A stretch of DNA of 64,000 nucleotides from positions 1-64,000 of the forward strand of contig JAUYIE010000020.1 in NCBI GenBank assembly GCA_030688365.1, given 5' to 3'. How positions within the stretch are numbered: the first letter of the stretch is position 1; each line of letters opens with the position of its first letter. Shown here piece after piece: positions 35,351-44,880 of the stretch. The stretch comes from a bacterium. GTDB taxonomy: Bacteria > Patescibacteria > ABY1 > JACQRZ01. The notes below the pieces were generated by a model. That model saw only the letters and a list, made by a program, of their open reading frames with translations. It was not told the DNA's origin and searched no databases. The position numbers and the translations under genes are program-made.

Positions 35351-36595
35351 ATGTCTACAGTGGCTGTTGAAGAAAATGAAGTAGATCAAGATAGAGAAGA
35401 GTTTAAGCAATTACTCCAGGAGTATGGTGCTCAATTACCGAAAGTAGGAGATATGGTAGAAGGTGAAGTCATCGGTATTGGAAAAAATGAAGTTCAAATT
35501 GATATAAATGGTATTGCGAGTGGTATTGTTCGCGGGTATGAACTTATTGATGAATCCGAAGAATATTCTCATTTGGCCCTCGGGGATAAGGTGGTAGCAA
35601 CGGTATTGGACTTGGAAAATGAATCCGGCGCTATGGAATTGTCCTTTCGCTCCGCGGGACACAAAAAAGCATGGGATCGTTTGTTTGATTTGATTAATGC
35701 AGGAGACATCGTACAGGCACAAATTACCGAAGCAAATAAGGGTGGACTTATGGTTGTACTTGGAAAGACAAAGGGATTTTTGCCAGTGTCGCAGTTGTGC
35801 CCAGAACACTATCCTCGTATTCAAGGTGGTGATAAGAATAAAATTCTTGATCGTTTAAAAACATACGTTGGTCAAATGTTTGATGTCAAAGTGATAGACG
35901 TCAATGAAAAAGAAGAGAAACTGATTGTATCAGAAAAGTCAGTGTGGGAAGAACGACAAAAAGATGTGATCGGCAGTTATAAAGTAGGAGATGAGATTGA
36001 AGGAACCATTACAGTGATTACCGACTTTGGTGCGTTTGTGGAGTTTGGTGAAGGTTTAGAAGGTCTTGTTCACATTTCAGAACTTGCATGGCAACGTATC
36101 GATGACCCACGCGATGTTGTTGCACGTGGACAAAAGATTAAAGCGCAGATTATTAAAATAGACGGATCAAAGATTTTTCTTTCAATGAAAAATTTGATAG
36201 ATGATCCATGGAAGCATGTTGTTGAGAAATATACATTGGGACAAAAGGTACAAGGGAAAGTACTTAAGATCAATCCCTTTGGACTGTTTGTGGAACTTGA
36301 CACCGATATTCATGGGCTTGCTCATGTCTCGGAATTATCAGAAAAACCTGATGTGAATCCGTATGATGTGGCAAAACCCGGTGATGAATTGGAATTTCGT
36401 ATTGTTTCTATCAAGCCAGATGAACACCGATTGGGTTTGAGTATTAATGCTATGAATAAACCAGATTCATATTTCACAGAGAAAACTGAAGCAACACAGG
36501 AAGATGAATCATCCGATCCTCACTCTACTGGCTCAACACTTGAACAAACGCCGAAGGGTTCAACAGAAGAGACAACGACTCCTATCGTTGAATAG
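35351..36595 (+). CDS. rpsA: 30S ribosomal protein S1
   Basis: Four S1 repeats occur at about residues 30-105, 115-190, 205-275 and 290-365; the third has the strong GTITVITDFGAFVEFGEGLEGLVHISELAW motif. An acidic, Thr-rich tail follows (EDESSDPHSTGSTLEQ). Four repeats is short compared with the six of E. coli but common elsewhere. It lies 30 bases after nusA and 30 before ftsH. Confidence 0.92.
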   Translation: MSTVAVEENEVDQDREEFKQLLQEYGAQLPKVGDMVEGEVIGIGKNEVQIDINGIASGIVRGYELIDESEEYSHLALGDKVVATVLDLENESGAMELSFRSAGHKKAWDRLFDLINAGDIVQAQITEANKGGLMVVLGKTKGFLPVSQLCPEHYPRIQGGDKNKILDRLKTYVGQMFDVKVIDVNEKEEKLIVSEKSVWEERQKDVIGSYKVGDEIEGTITVITDFGAFVEFGEGLEGLVHISELAWQRIDDPRDVVARGQKIKAQIIKIDGSKIFLSMKNLIDDPWKHVVEKYTLGQKVQGKVLKINPFGLFVELDTDIHGLAHVSELSEKPDVNPYDVAKPGDELEFRIVSIKPDEHRLGLSINAMNKPDSYFTEKTEATQEDESSDPHSTGSTLEQTPKGSTEETTTPIVE

Positions 36596-36625
36596 TAGAT
36601 GTTATCAATTTTCTGATTTTTACTT

Positions 36626-38440
36626 ATGAAACCGATCATAAAAAACATCCTTATTTTTTTCATTGTTGTTGTCATTATAGGCGCAGCATTGAGTTTATAT
36701 AATGCCACACCGGGTAACAAACCTACGGTGGTGGGGATGGAAACTCTTATCGCACATATAAATGATGAACAAGTTAAATCGATAGAGATAAAGGGAGACT
36801 CCTTAAATATTGTATTAAATGATGATACAAAAGAGATTGTTGTAAAAGAAGCAGGAGAATCTTTCTCTGACTTAGTAAAAAATTACAACCTTGATCCAGT
36901 AAAGGTTGCAAAAGCACACCCGGAAGTGAAAAATGATAATACAACTGCGTGGATCGGTGCATTGTTGCCATTTCTGATTCCTGTTTTGTTATTGATTGTC
37001 CTTGTATACGTAATGGGACGTCAAATACAGGGCGCAAACTCTCGTGCAATGATGTTTGGATCCTCACGTGCACGTAAGTTGGAGGCGGATAACAAAAAAA
37101 ACAGAGTCACATTTAAAGATGTCGCAGGTATTAAAGAATCAAAAGAAGAATTAAAAGAAATTATTGAATTTTTGAAAGATCATAAAAAATTTACTGACCT
37201 TGGGGCGAAAATCCCAAAAGGAGTACTTTTGGTTGGACCTCCAGGGACTGGCAAGACATTATTGGCAAAAGCAGTTGCAGGGGAGGCAGACGTGCCGTTT
37301 TTTCATGTGTCTGGTTCAGAATTTATTGAAATGTTTGTGGGTGTTGGAGCCAGCCGAGTACGTGATCTCTTTACGCGCGCGAAAAAAAGTGCACCATGTA
37401 TCGTTTTTATTGATGAGATTGATGCGGTAGGCCGTCAGAGGGGCGCGGGTCTTGGCGGTTCAAATGATGAACGTGAACAAACTCTTAATCAAATACTTGT
37501 TGAGTTGGATGGGTTTGAGCCAAACGACAATGTCATTGTGATGGCCGCGACCAATCGTCCTGATGTATTGGATCCGGCTTTGCTCCGACCAGGTCGTTTT
37601 GATCGCCGTGTGTTTCTTGATCCTCCTAGTATTAATGATCGAGAAGAGATTTTACAGGTACATGCACAAAAAAAGCCATTAGCTGCGGACGTATCTTTGA
37701 GGAAAATTGCTGAACGTACTCCGGGATTCAGTGGTGCTGATTTGGCTAACCTTTTGAACGAATCGGCTATTTTGACTGCGCGTAAGGATAGGAAAGAGGT
37801 CTTACAAGATGATATTATTGAAAGTATTGAAAAGGTCATGTTAGGGCCACAACGGAAGAGCCATATACTTTCTGATGAGGAGAAAAAAGTAACGGCATAT
37901 CATGAAGCAGGTCATGCGATCGTTTCTCATGCCTTTAAAAAAGAAGGATCAGTGCAAAAGGTTTCTATTATTTCCCGTGGTCGTGCTGCTGGTTACACAT
38001 TGAATATGCCCACGGAAGATAAATACTTTACCCGAAAAAAGGAATTTCTTGCGGATCTGGCAGTTATGATGGGTGGATATGTGACAGAAGAACTTATCTT
38101 TGGTGACGTGAGCACTGGAGCACACAATGATTTATCCAAAGCAACGGATGTAGCTCGAAAAATGGTTACGGATTATGGTATGAGTCCGTTGGGGCCACAA
38201 ACATTTGGTCATGATGATGAGGCAGTCTTTTTGGGACGCGACTTGGTTACAAAACGAAATTATAGCGAAAGTACTGCGGAAAGTATTGATGAACAAGTCA
38301 AGGTGTTTATTCACGGTGCATATGAAGAAGCGAAGAAAGTAGTTACCCACCATCGCACAAAACTGGAAGAAATTGTACAATTACTATTGGAGAAGGAGAC
38401 TATTGAGCAAGAAGAGTTTGCAAGTCTCTTTGCCGTATAA
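36626..38440 (+). CDS. ftsH: ATP-dependent zinc metalloprotease FtsH
   Basis: The 604-residue protein has an N-terminal helix, an extracytoplasmic domain, a second helix (about residues 111-131), then the AAA+ domain with Walker A GPPGTGKT (about 204-211) and the SRH region, and a protease domain with zinc motif HEAGH (about 426-430). It degrades membrane and cytoplasmic proteins as a hexamer. Confidence 0.97.
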   Translation: MKPIIKNILIFFIVVVIIGAALSLYNATPGNKPTVVGMETLIAHINDEQVKSIEIKGDSLNIVLNDDTKEIVVKEAGESFSDLVKNYNLDPVKVAKAHPEVKNDNTTAWIGALLPFLIPVLLLIVLVYVMGRQIQGANSRAMMFGSSRARKLEADNKKNRVTFKDVAGIKESKEELKEIIEFLKDHKKFTDLGAKIPKGVLLVGPPGTGKTLLAKAVAGEADVPFFHVSGSEFIEMFVGVGASRVRDLFTRAKKSAPCIVFIDEIDAVGRQRGAGLGGSNDEREQTLNQILVELDGFEPNDNVIVMAATNRPDVLDPALLRPGRFDRRVFLDPPSINDREEILQVHAQKKPLAADVSLRKIAERTPGFSGADLANLLNESAILTARKDRKEVLQDDIIESIEKVMLGPQRKSHILSDEEKKVTAYHEAGHAIVSHAFKKEGSVQKVSIISRGRAAGYTLNMPTEDKYFTRKKEFLADLAVMMGGYVTEELIFGDVSTGAHNDLSKATDVARKMVTDYGMSPLGPQTFGHDDEAVFLGRDLVTKRNYSESTAESIDEQVKVFIHGAYEEAKKVVTHHRTKLEEIVQLLLEKETIEQEEFASLFAV

Positions 38441-38457
38441 GTTTTTATTACAATCCC

Positions 38458-40137
38458 ATGTCATCATCACCTCATGTAGGGAAGTCGTTTAAAGGCGCAG
38501 AAGAGAAGTTTTCTGAAAAAATGAAAACGATGGGTTTAGAAAAGCAAGAAAATGATGCTAAAAACCTTGCACATATTGCGGATTTTGGATATGTGTATCT
38601 TGTTGGCGTTGCCATAACGCCGGGGTTACTAGAAATGATCCCCGTTGATATTGCCAAAAAATTACAACTTATTTGTTTTCAATCCCAGGAAGGAAAATTT
38701 TTCTTTGCATCAATTGATCCCCTGGGTGATGATGTAGAAGACTATATAAAGAAGTTTGAAAAAACCAATCACTGTACCGTGCAACTACATACTATGTCAC
38801 AAGCAAGTTTTGATGCTGTGATGAAGTTATATGCCAAACTTCCAACATTGGCAACAGAACAACATGGTGTGTCTATTAATCAGGATGATTTAGACAAATA
38901 TAAGGAAGGTTTTTCAGATATACGCAAGATTCAAGAACAGATACAAGATGTTAATGTTACAGACATACTGACACTTTTGATTTCTGTGGCCTTGTCTACG
39001 AATGCATCAGATATTCACGTGGAAGCAGAAGAAAAGGATATAAAATTGCGACTGCGTATTGATGGCGTGTTGCATAATATTGCTTCATTACCACCAGAGG
39101 ATTGGAAAAAAATTATTTCACGCATCAAGTTGTTGGCAAAAGTGAAAATTAATATTTCTGATCGACCACAAGATGGACGGTTTACTATCTTTCTAAAAGA
39201 TGATGAAGTGGATGTTCGTGTTTCAACCTTACCCACAAGTTATGGAGAGAGTGTGGTTATGCGATTATTGCGATCATCCAGCGCTGGATTGCAATTTGCC
39301 GATCTTGGATTGGCTGATTATACTTTTCGCACACTCAAGCGAGAAGTAGAGCGACCAAACGGGATGATTATCACAACAGGGCCGACGGGGTCAGGAAAGA
39401 CGACGACATTGTATGCGATGCTCAATCATCTGAATTCATCAGAAGTAAAAATCATTACATTAGAAGATCCGATTGAATACAAACTTGGTGGTATCAACCA
39501 AAGTCAGGTAGATCCGACAAAGGACTATACATTTGCCAACGGTTTGCGTTCTATCCTGCGACAAGATCCTGATGTGGTGATGGTAGGGGAAATCCGTGAT
39601 TTTGAAACCGCAGATATTGCGATCAATGCCGCGTTGACGGGGCATTTGGTTATCTCTACAATTCATACCAACAGTGCGGCAGGTGCTATTCCACGTCTTT
39701 TGGCGATTGGTGTAAAACCCTTTTTACTTGCCCCTGCACTTACCGCATTGATAGGTCAACGCCTCGTACGACGTTTATGTGAGAAATGTAAAAAGGAAAT
39801 CACCCCAGATACCGAAACACTGGAGCGAGTGAAGGGATATTTGTCCTCTCTTTCACCGGCAAGTGGTGTGAAAGTGGATATAAATACAATGAAGTTTTTT
39901 GGACCCGTTGGATGTGATGATTGTTATGGTATAGGATATAAAGGACGCATTGGTATTTTTGAAATAATGACTATAAATAAAGAGATTGAAGCGATTATGT
40001 TATCTCCACAGGTGTCTGAATATGGTATTCAAGAAAATGCAGTAAAAAATGGTATGATTACTATGGTACAGGAAGGGTTGCTTCGCGCAGTGTCGGGTAT
40101 TACTTCAATAGAAGAAGTATTTAGTGTGGCACAATAA
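38458..40137 (+). CDS. pilB: type IV pilus / type II secretion assembly ATPase
   Basis: The 559-residue protein is a GspE/PilB ATPase: an N-terminal MshEN-like domain, Walker A GPTGSGKTT (about residue 308), Asp and His boxes, and a C-terminal zinc site (CEKCKKEI ... CDDCYGIGYKGRIGIFEI). It powers extension of type IV pili, which many CPR bacteria keep. No other pilus genes are in the window. Confidence 0.9.
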   Translation: MSSSPHVGKSFKGAEEKFSEKMKTMGLEKQENDAKNLAHIADFGYVYLVGVAITPGLLEMIPVDIAKKLQLICFQSQEGKFFFASIDPLGDDVEDYIKKFEKTNHCTVQLHTMSQASFDAVMKLYAKLPTLATEQHGVSINQDDLDKYKEGFSDIRKIQEQIQDVNVTDILTLLISVALSTNASDIHVEAEEKDIKLRLRIDGVLHNIASLPPEDWKKIISRIKLLAKVKINISDRPQDGRFTIFLKDDEVDVRVSTLPTSYGESVVMRLLRSSSAGLQFADLGLADYTFRTLKREVERPNGMIITTGPTGSGKTTTLYAMLNHLNSSEVKIITLEDPIEYKLGGINQSQVDPTKDYTFANGLRSILRQDPDVVMVGEIRDFETADIAINAALTGHLVISTIHTNSAAGAIPRLLAIGVKPFLLAPALTALIGQRLVRRLCEKCKKEITPDTETLERVKGYLSSLSPASGVKVDINTMKFFGPVGCDDCYGIGYKGRIGIFEIMTINKEIEAIMLSPQVSEYGIQENAVKNGMITMVQEGLLRAVSGITSIEEVFSVAQ

Positions 40138-40160
40138 ACTAATGTATAATTCAATTTTAT

Positions 40161-40418
40161 ATGAATAAATTTGAGTTTGATGAAGAATCGTTTAATGAAG
40201 CTATCAAACAGGATCCATCAAAAATTAAAACCATTATGGAGGATATCGGTCGGATGCCTTCAGGAGAGAATGCGGGGAGTGAAAAAAATAAAGAAACAAG
40301 TGATACGGAAAAAAAATTACAAAATTTAGAAAAAGAGATAGCAGAGCTAAAAAAAGCGGTTGAGGACATAGTTCCACGAGTAGAAACGTTAGAACAATCA
40401 AAGAAAAAGGAAGAGTAA
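40161..40418 (+). CDS. small coiled-coil protein (85 aa)
   Basis: The protein is highly charged with a C-terminal coiled coil (EKKLQNLEKEIAELKKAVEDIVPRVETLEQ). I do not recognise it. It lies 23 bases after pilB and may share its transcript. Confidence 0.6.
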   Translation: MNKFEFDEESFNEAIKQDPSKIKTIMEDIGRMPSGENAGSEKNKETSDTEKKLQNLEKEIAELKKAVEDIVPRVETLEQSKKKEE

Positions 40419-40446
40419 CGATAATACCCACCACGTTGGTTGATAT

Positions 40447-40890
40447 TTAAATGGAGTGCTCAAAATGAATCCATATCGCATCTGGTGGAATGATATCTTT
40501 GATGTGTTCCGCCCATTCAATGATGGTGATGGTGTGTTTGTCGTTCATATAGTCTTTAATGCCAATGTCTTCCAGATCGTGTCCTGAAGTGAGACGATAT
40601 GCGTCTACATGACAGAGTTGTGAGATAGTGTCATGTCCAGCAGGTACGTCATATATCTTCATAATGACAAAGGTTGGACTAGTGACAGTGTTTTTAACAC
40701 CCAGCGCTTTTGCTATGCCTTTTGTAAATGCTGTTTTTCCTGCGCCAAGATCACCAGTGAGTGCTAACACATCTCCACCTGAAAATTTACTCACAAGTTT
40801 TTGTGCGTAACCATAGGTTTCTGGTTCGCTGTGAGTTATCACCGTATGTATTTCACTATTTTTTGAAATTGTAATAGTCCGTGTATTCAT
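40447..40890 (-). CDS. tsaE: tRNA t6A biosynthesis ATPase TsaE
   Basis: The 147-residue P-loop protein has Walker A GDLGAGKT (residues 46-53) and the HVDAYRL and IIEWAEHI motifs of TsaE. With TsaB, TsaC and TsaD it makes N6-threonylcarbamoyl adenosine in tRNAs reading ANN codons. It lies three bases from tsaD. Confidence 0.93.
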   Translation of the reverse strand: MNTRTITISKNSEIHTVITHSEPETYGYAQKLVSKFSGGDVLALTGDLGAGKTAFTKGIAKALGVKNTVTSPTFVIMKIYDVPAGHDTISQLCHVDAYRLTSGHDLEDIGIKDYMNDKHTITIIEWAEHIKDIIPPDAIWIHFEHSI

Positions 40891-40893
40891 ATT

Positions 40894-41898
40894 TTAATAG
40901 TTTACTTGCTCTATTTCCCAGTTTGGATCACCATCTAGTTGTTGCCATGAGATCGTATCTTTTTTTTGGATATGAAAATATCCTGCCACAGCGACCATCG
41001 TCGCATTGTCGGTGCACGCGTTTGGTCCAGGGAATTGATACGCGCATTGCGGGAGTTGTGTTTCAATCATTTTTTGCATTTCCGTGCGTAATGCCGTGTT
41101 TGCCATCACTCCACCGCCAAAGACAATAGAACGTACATCATACATCCGCGTAGCTTTGAGTGTTTTTGAAATAAGGACATCAATGACTGCTTTTTGAAAA
41201 GCGGCGCATACATCGGCTGTGCGTTTTTTTTGTTCTGGTGATAAGTACAGTACTGCTGTTTTTAATCCACTAAAGCTAAACTCAAAATTATCTGCATGGA
41301 TCATCGGACGGGGAAGGATGATAGCTAACGCATCGCCCTGTAATGCATGTTGAGATATCTCTGGTCCGCCTGGGTATCCTAGACCAAGAAGTTGTGCGAC
41401 TTTATCAAAACACTCTCCGACAGCGTCATCGCGTGTACGGCCAAGTAAATCATACTCGCCTATATTTTTTATTAGTACCAGTTCGGTATGTCCACCTGAT
41501 ACGATCAATCCAAGGGTGGGAAATGCAAGATGGGGATTTTCTAGCCAATTTGTAAGCAGATGTGCTTCTATGTGATTGACGCGCACAAGTGGAATACCCC
41601 ATGCGCTGGCGAGTGTTTTTGCCGTCTGCACGCCGATGAGTAGTGAAGTGATGAGTCCAGGGCCGGCAGTTACCGCGATGGCGTCTGGACGGGTATCACC
41701 AAGTATTTTTTTTAAAAGAAAGGGGAGTGTTTTAATATGTTCCCGTGCTGCTACTTCTGGAACTACACCGCCGTATGGTGCATGAATATCTATTTGAGAT
41801 GATACCAGATTTTTTTCAAGCACAAACGTGCCGTCTTGCGCGCGAAGAAGTGCTACTGCTGTTTCATCACATGATGTTTCAATGCCAAGGATTATCAT
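40894..41898 (-). CDS. tsaD: tRNA t6A transferase TsaD
   Basis: The 334-residue protein transfers threonylcarbamoyl to A37 of tRNA. It starts MIILGIETSCDET, with the family ASKHA core and the metal-binding NHIEAH motif, then VSGGHTELV and the late FGGGVMANTALR. The start at 41898 begins the conserved core; a longer reading adds only unrelated residues. It is in one operon with tsaE. Confidence 0.96.
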   Translation of the reverse strand: MIILGIETSCDETAVALLRAQDGTFVLEKNLVSSQIDIHAPYGGVVPEVAAREHIKTLPFLLKKILGDTRPDAIAVTAGPGLITSLLIGVQTAKTLASAWGIPLVRVNHIEAHLLTNWLENPHLAFPTLGLIVSGGHTELVLIKNIGEYDLLGRTRDDAVGECFDKVAQLLGLGYPGGPEISQHALQGDALAIILPRPMIHADNFEFSFSGLKTAVLYLSPEQKKRTADVCAAFQKAVIDVLISKTLKATRMYDVRSIVFGGGVMANTALRTEMQKMIETQLPQCAYQFPGPNACTDNATMVAVAGYFHIQKKDTISWQQLDGDPNWEIEQVNY

Positions 41899-41977
41899 AG
41901 TTCTTTGGATACTATCATGAAGATTGTGGAAAATCAAGAGTCGTTTACTTTCTGACTATGCACGGTAGAATAGGTAT

Positions 41978-42727
41978 ATGAAACTATCTGTTGTGATACC
42001 CGCATATAATGAAGAGGCAAGTATACGTCGTACGATTACTACGGTGGCTGATTATGTTCGCACGACATTTCCCGACGGTGAAATCATAGTGATCGACGAT
42101 GGGAGCACGGATCATACACGTGATATCGTACGGTCTTTGATGTCTACCTATCCACTGCGCTTCATAACGCATAAAAAAAATAAAGGAAAGGGCGCGGCAG
42201 TAAGGACAGGTGCATTATCGGCGCATGGAGACTATATTCTTTTTATGGATGCGGATATGTCTACCCATATTCAAGAGTTTGATGGCTTATATCGTGCACT
42301 TGTTGGTGGGGCGGATATTGCTATCGGATCTCGCTATATGAACACAAGCCATGTGGTCGTATACCAGCCGTGGTTTCGTGTGATCCTGGGACGTATTGCC
42401 AATACCATTGTCCGTATGATGCTTTTACCTCGTATCTATGATACCCAATGCGGTTTTAAAGCATTTACCCATGAAACGGCTTTGATATTGTTTCATCTAC
42501 AAACAATGGAGCGATGGTCATTTGATGTGGAACTGTTGGTTTTGGCGCGTCGACTCGGGTATACAATCGTTGAAGTACCGATAACGTGGGAGGATTCACG
42601 TGATCGCAAAAGCCGTTTTCGTGCTGTACGGGACGCGAACGGCATGGTGCTTGATGTGCTTCGTGTCATGTATGCTATTGCTTGCAAGCGATACGGTGAT
42701 CTTGACCAACACAAAAAAATACGATAG
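41978..42727 (+). CDS. GT2 glycosyltransferase (dolichyl-phosphate glucosyltransferase-like)
   Basis: The 249-residue GT-A enzyme shows VVIPAYNEEASI, VIDDGSTDHT, GAAVRTGALSAHGDYILFMDADMST (DxD) and QCGFKAFT, which fit the ALG5/DPM1-like family acting on polyprenyl phosphate. There are no membrane segments. Its 3' end contains the promoter of tRNA-Glu. Confidence 0.85.
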   Translation: MKLSVVIPAYNEEASIRRTITTVADYVRTTFPDGEIIVIDDGSTDHTRDIVRSLMSTYPLRFITHKKNKGKGAAVRTGALSAHGDYILFMDADMSTHIQEFDGLYRALVGGADIAIGSRYMNTSHVVVYQPWFRVILGRIANTIVRMMLLPRIYDTQCGFKAFTHETALILFHLQTMERWSFDVELLVLARRLGYTIVEVPITWEDSRDRKSRFRAVRDANGMVLDVLRVMYAIACKRYGDLDQHKKIR

Positions 42728-42730
42728 CAT
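42702..42730 (+). promoter_or_regulatory. promoter of tRNA-Glu inside the glycosyltransferase gene
   Basis: TTGACC (42702-42707), 17 bp, TAGCAT (42725-42730). Confidence 0.6.
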
Positions 42731-42743
42731 TAGCTGGTATTGT

Positions 42744-42818
42744 GGCCTCATCGTCTAGTGGTTAGGACGTCAGGTTTTCATCCTGGAAATCGGGGTTCGA
42801 CTCCCCGTGGGGCTACCA
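42744..42818 (+). tRNA. tRNA-Glu (TTC)
   Basis: A 75-base tRNA with encoded CCA; the loop TTTTCAT gives anticodon TTC. The acceptor begins with a G1:U72 wobble if the start is placed at 42744. Confidence 0.93.
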
Positions 42819-42886
42819 AGAGTTACAAGATTAATTTTTTCAAAATCCATCGCGCCATCTGGCGCGTACGCCCCGATGCCTGATTC

Positions 42887-42922
42887 AAAAACACCCCAGT
42901 ATTTTTCGCTGTGGTGTTTTTT
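42887..42922. terminator. bidirectional terminator
   Basis: AAAAACACC and GGTGTTTTTT form a stem. It serves tRNA-Glu rightward and the STAS/HTH-ATPase operon leftward. Confidence 0.7.
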
Positions 42923-42943
42923 GCATGGTAAACGAAGGTTTGT

Positions 42944-43240
42944 TTATTTTTCTTTTATCACAAAAATGTCGCCATGCATTTTTTGTAGTAACTCAAGGGT
43001 GTCTCTGACGGAAAGATTCGCAGTAGTATACAAATGAAGTCTTTTTCCAAACTCCTCCGCAAGGGGAGTCAGAAATTCATCTCCCCACGAAGGAGAAAAG
43101 GTAGTTACACCCTCAAAATCAATCTCAATAATCTCGTTAGATTTTAACTGTGTAAGCAATGAACGCAATGCCAACAGGGCTTCCTTTCCTGCTTGTCGTG
43201 ACATCAATGAGTGACCAATTTTTTTAAGTTCTAGACGCAT
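42944..43240 (-). CDS. STAS-like DUF4325 protein (98 aa)
   Basis: The pattern KSNEIIEIDFEGVTTFSPSWGDEFLTPLAEEFG followed by LSVRDTLELLQKM matches the DUF4325 STAS-like family. STAS domains act as anti-anti-sigma-type switch proteins. It is soluble and small. Four bases separate it from the upstream HTH-ATPase gene, so the two are one operon. Confidence 0.8.
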   Translation of the reverse strand: MRLELKKIGHSLMSRQAGKEALLALRSLLTQLKSNEIIEIDFEGVTTFSPSWGDEFLTPLAEEFGKRLHLYTTANLSVRDTLELLQKMHGDIFVIKEK

Positions 43241-43244
43241 AGTA

Positions 43245-43997
43245 TTAAAATGTAATTACCGCTAAACATCCTCGTATAGTTTGCTCGGCCTGAATTATCG
43301 TGAGATCGTTTTCATTTTGTGCAAGTTGCAGTTCCGCATCTCCTGACCGGAAAAGGAGAGTAAGAGGATATTTTATGATATTATTGCGTACATACTTTAA
43401 TCCATTTCCTCTTCGTTCGGGTGCACGACCACTGATCGTTTCAGTGAAGGCAAGGCGCAATGCTTCCCCGTCTGTTGCCAGAGTCGGACGTACTCGTTTG
43501 AGTGTGGTTAAAATACCTTGTCCACGGTCAGCGAGAATAATATAACGCTGTTCAAGGTCAAACGAAAAATAAATACCGGAAATATCAGGCCAGTTCACCA
43601 AATTATGATCAAATGAATTATTGCCAATTTCTCCCGCTGTTGACGTAATAATGGAATACAATTCTTCGAAACCGGACATTTTCATAAGCAGGAGCTCCAT
43701 TCTTCCAATACGCGCCTGGAAGACTCCGCTATTGGGACAGTATACTTCTCCGTGGGGTTCGTATCCTATTGGGCTAGATACCCAAAGCTCAGCATCAAAT
43801 AATAGCTTCATAGATGTTTTTCTTATAAACGATTCTATCGCATAGCGTCTATAATATCTATTCCCTCCTGTTTGCGCTCGTACGGCAAGAAGGGATCCTG
43901 ATTTGTCCCATCGCCGTAATGTTTGGTGAGAGACCCCAAGTTTTTTGGCCGTCTCACCGATAGATACTAATTCATTTTTATTATTAAATCTATTCAT
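43245..43997 (-). CDS. MerR-type HTH fused to GHKL ATPase (250 aa)
   Basis: Residues 9-60 form a MerR/excisionase-like helix-turn-helix (VSIGETAKKLGVSHQTLRRWDKSG). Residues of about 98-245 carry an anti-sigma-type ATPase fold: N box EIGNNSFDHN (123-132), G1 DRGQG (157-161) and G2 RGNGL (196-200). Direct DNA binding plus an ATPase suggests a switch controlled by the DUF4325 partner. That is inference. A promoter and inverted repeat overlap the start. Confidence 0.8.
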   Translation of the reverse strand: MNRFNNKNELVSIGETAKKLGVSHQTLRRWDKSGSLLAVRAQTGGNRYYRRYAIESFIRKTSMKLLFDAELWVSSPIGYEPHGEVYCPNSGVFQARIGRMELLLMKMSGFEELYSIITSTAGEIGNNSFDHNLVNWPDISGIYFSFDLEQRYIILADRGQGILTTLKRVRPTLATDGEALRLAFTETISGRAPERRGNGLKYVRNNIIKYPLTLLFRSGDAELQLAQNENDLTIIQAEQTIRGCLAVITF

Positions 43998-44033
43998 ATC
44001 TATACACTATTATTACATATATATATAGATATG
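43995..44033. promoter_or_regulatory. 10-bp inverted repeat spanning the HTH-ATPase promoter
   Basis: CATATCTATA (43995-44004) and TATAGATATG (44024-44033) are perfect complements. One arm overlaps the start codon and the other the -35 box, as expected of an autoregulatory operator. Confidence 0.6.
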
Positions 44034-44037
44034 TCAA
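44009..44037 (-). promoter_or_regulatory. promoter of the HTH-ATPase/STAS operon
   Basis: Read leftward: TTGACA (44032-44037), 17 bp, AATAAT (44009-44014). The ATG at 43997 is about 12 bases from the -10 box, so the mRNA is nearly leaderless. The rest of the stretch to 44213 holds only a weak CAAGG/CCTTG hairpin with a T run (44132-44155). Confidence 0.65.
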
Positions 44038-44213
44038 GACAAATAAGAAAAAAGTTGATTTTATGTTCTGTACCACATTAATTTCACCAATATTTAGTTC
44101 CAATTCGCTCCCTCGAGGGCTATGTCAGAAAGCAAGGTTTATCGCCTTGTTTTTGGTTATCTCTTGCAGATTTTATATTCGTTATTTAGAATGCTATGTA
44201 CACTATATGTATT

Positions 44214-44792
44214 ATGAAACTAGTTTATAACATCAAAGATATTCCGAAAAAATACCGATATATTTTTACAATTGGTAATTTTGATGGTTTCCATACAGGA
44301 CATCAAAAAATATTAAAAGCGTTGTTGAAAGAAAAAAAAATACCAAACGACAAAATATTATTAATAACATTTGTTGTGCATACACGCGATATTGATGGAT
44401 CGTATGACTATCTGACATCCAAAAAAGACACAGAAAAGTTTTTTGCGTTGTATGGTGTAGACTTCGTATTGAAATTGGATTTTAAAAAAATAAAAGACGT
44501 AGAGTATGACGAGTTTTTGAAATGGCTTAATGATAATCTTGATCTGAAGGCAATGATTCTGACTGAAAAATTACGTATCGGACATAACCGAAAGGGTACG
44601 ACAAAAAAAATAATATCAACATTGCAGGCATTAAAAAATGATATTGCAATTAAGTGTATCCCGTTAGTTGTGATGGATCATAAACCTGTATCTACCACCG
44701 CGATCAAAAAATTGATTCAGGGGGGAAATTTTCGTCAAGCAAATAAACTTTTGGGCTATAAATATCGTGCATCTGACAGACAAGCCGAGTGA
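44214..44792 (+). CDS. FAD synthetase-like nucleotidyltransferase (RibF N-domain)
   Basis: The 192-residue protein has the HxGH nucleotidyltransferase motif in TIGNFDGFHTGHQKIL and the late VSTTAIKKLIQGGNFRQANKLLGY of RibF FMN adenylyltransferase. The riboflavin kinase domain is absent, as the protein ends where it should begin. It could make FAD from FMN taken up or made elsewhere. Start at 44214. Confidence 0.85.
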   Translation: MKLVYNIKDIPKKYRYIFTIGNFDGFHTGHQKILKALLKEKKIPNDKILLITFVVHTRDIDGSYDYLTSKKDTEKFFALYGVDFVLKLDFKKIKDVEYDEFLKWLNDNLDLKAMILTEKLRIGHNRKGTTKKIISTLQALKNDIAIKCIPLVVMDHKPVSTTAIKKLIQGGNFRQANKLLGYKYRASDRQAE

Positions 44793-44812
44793 CACACAAA
44801 ACCCTCAATATC

Positions 44813-44841
44813 TAGACAAAAATCGTTATAAATTGTATACT
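44813..44841 (+). promoter_or_regulatory. promoter of the MacAB-type exporter
   Basis: TAGACA (44813-44818), 17 bp, TATACT (44836-44841). Confidence 0.65.
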
Positions 44842-44880
44842 TTTTCAAGTTAAGGCGTGTAGTTTATTATAAACGTATAA

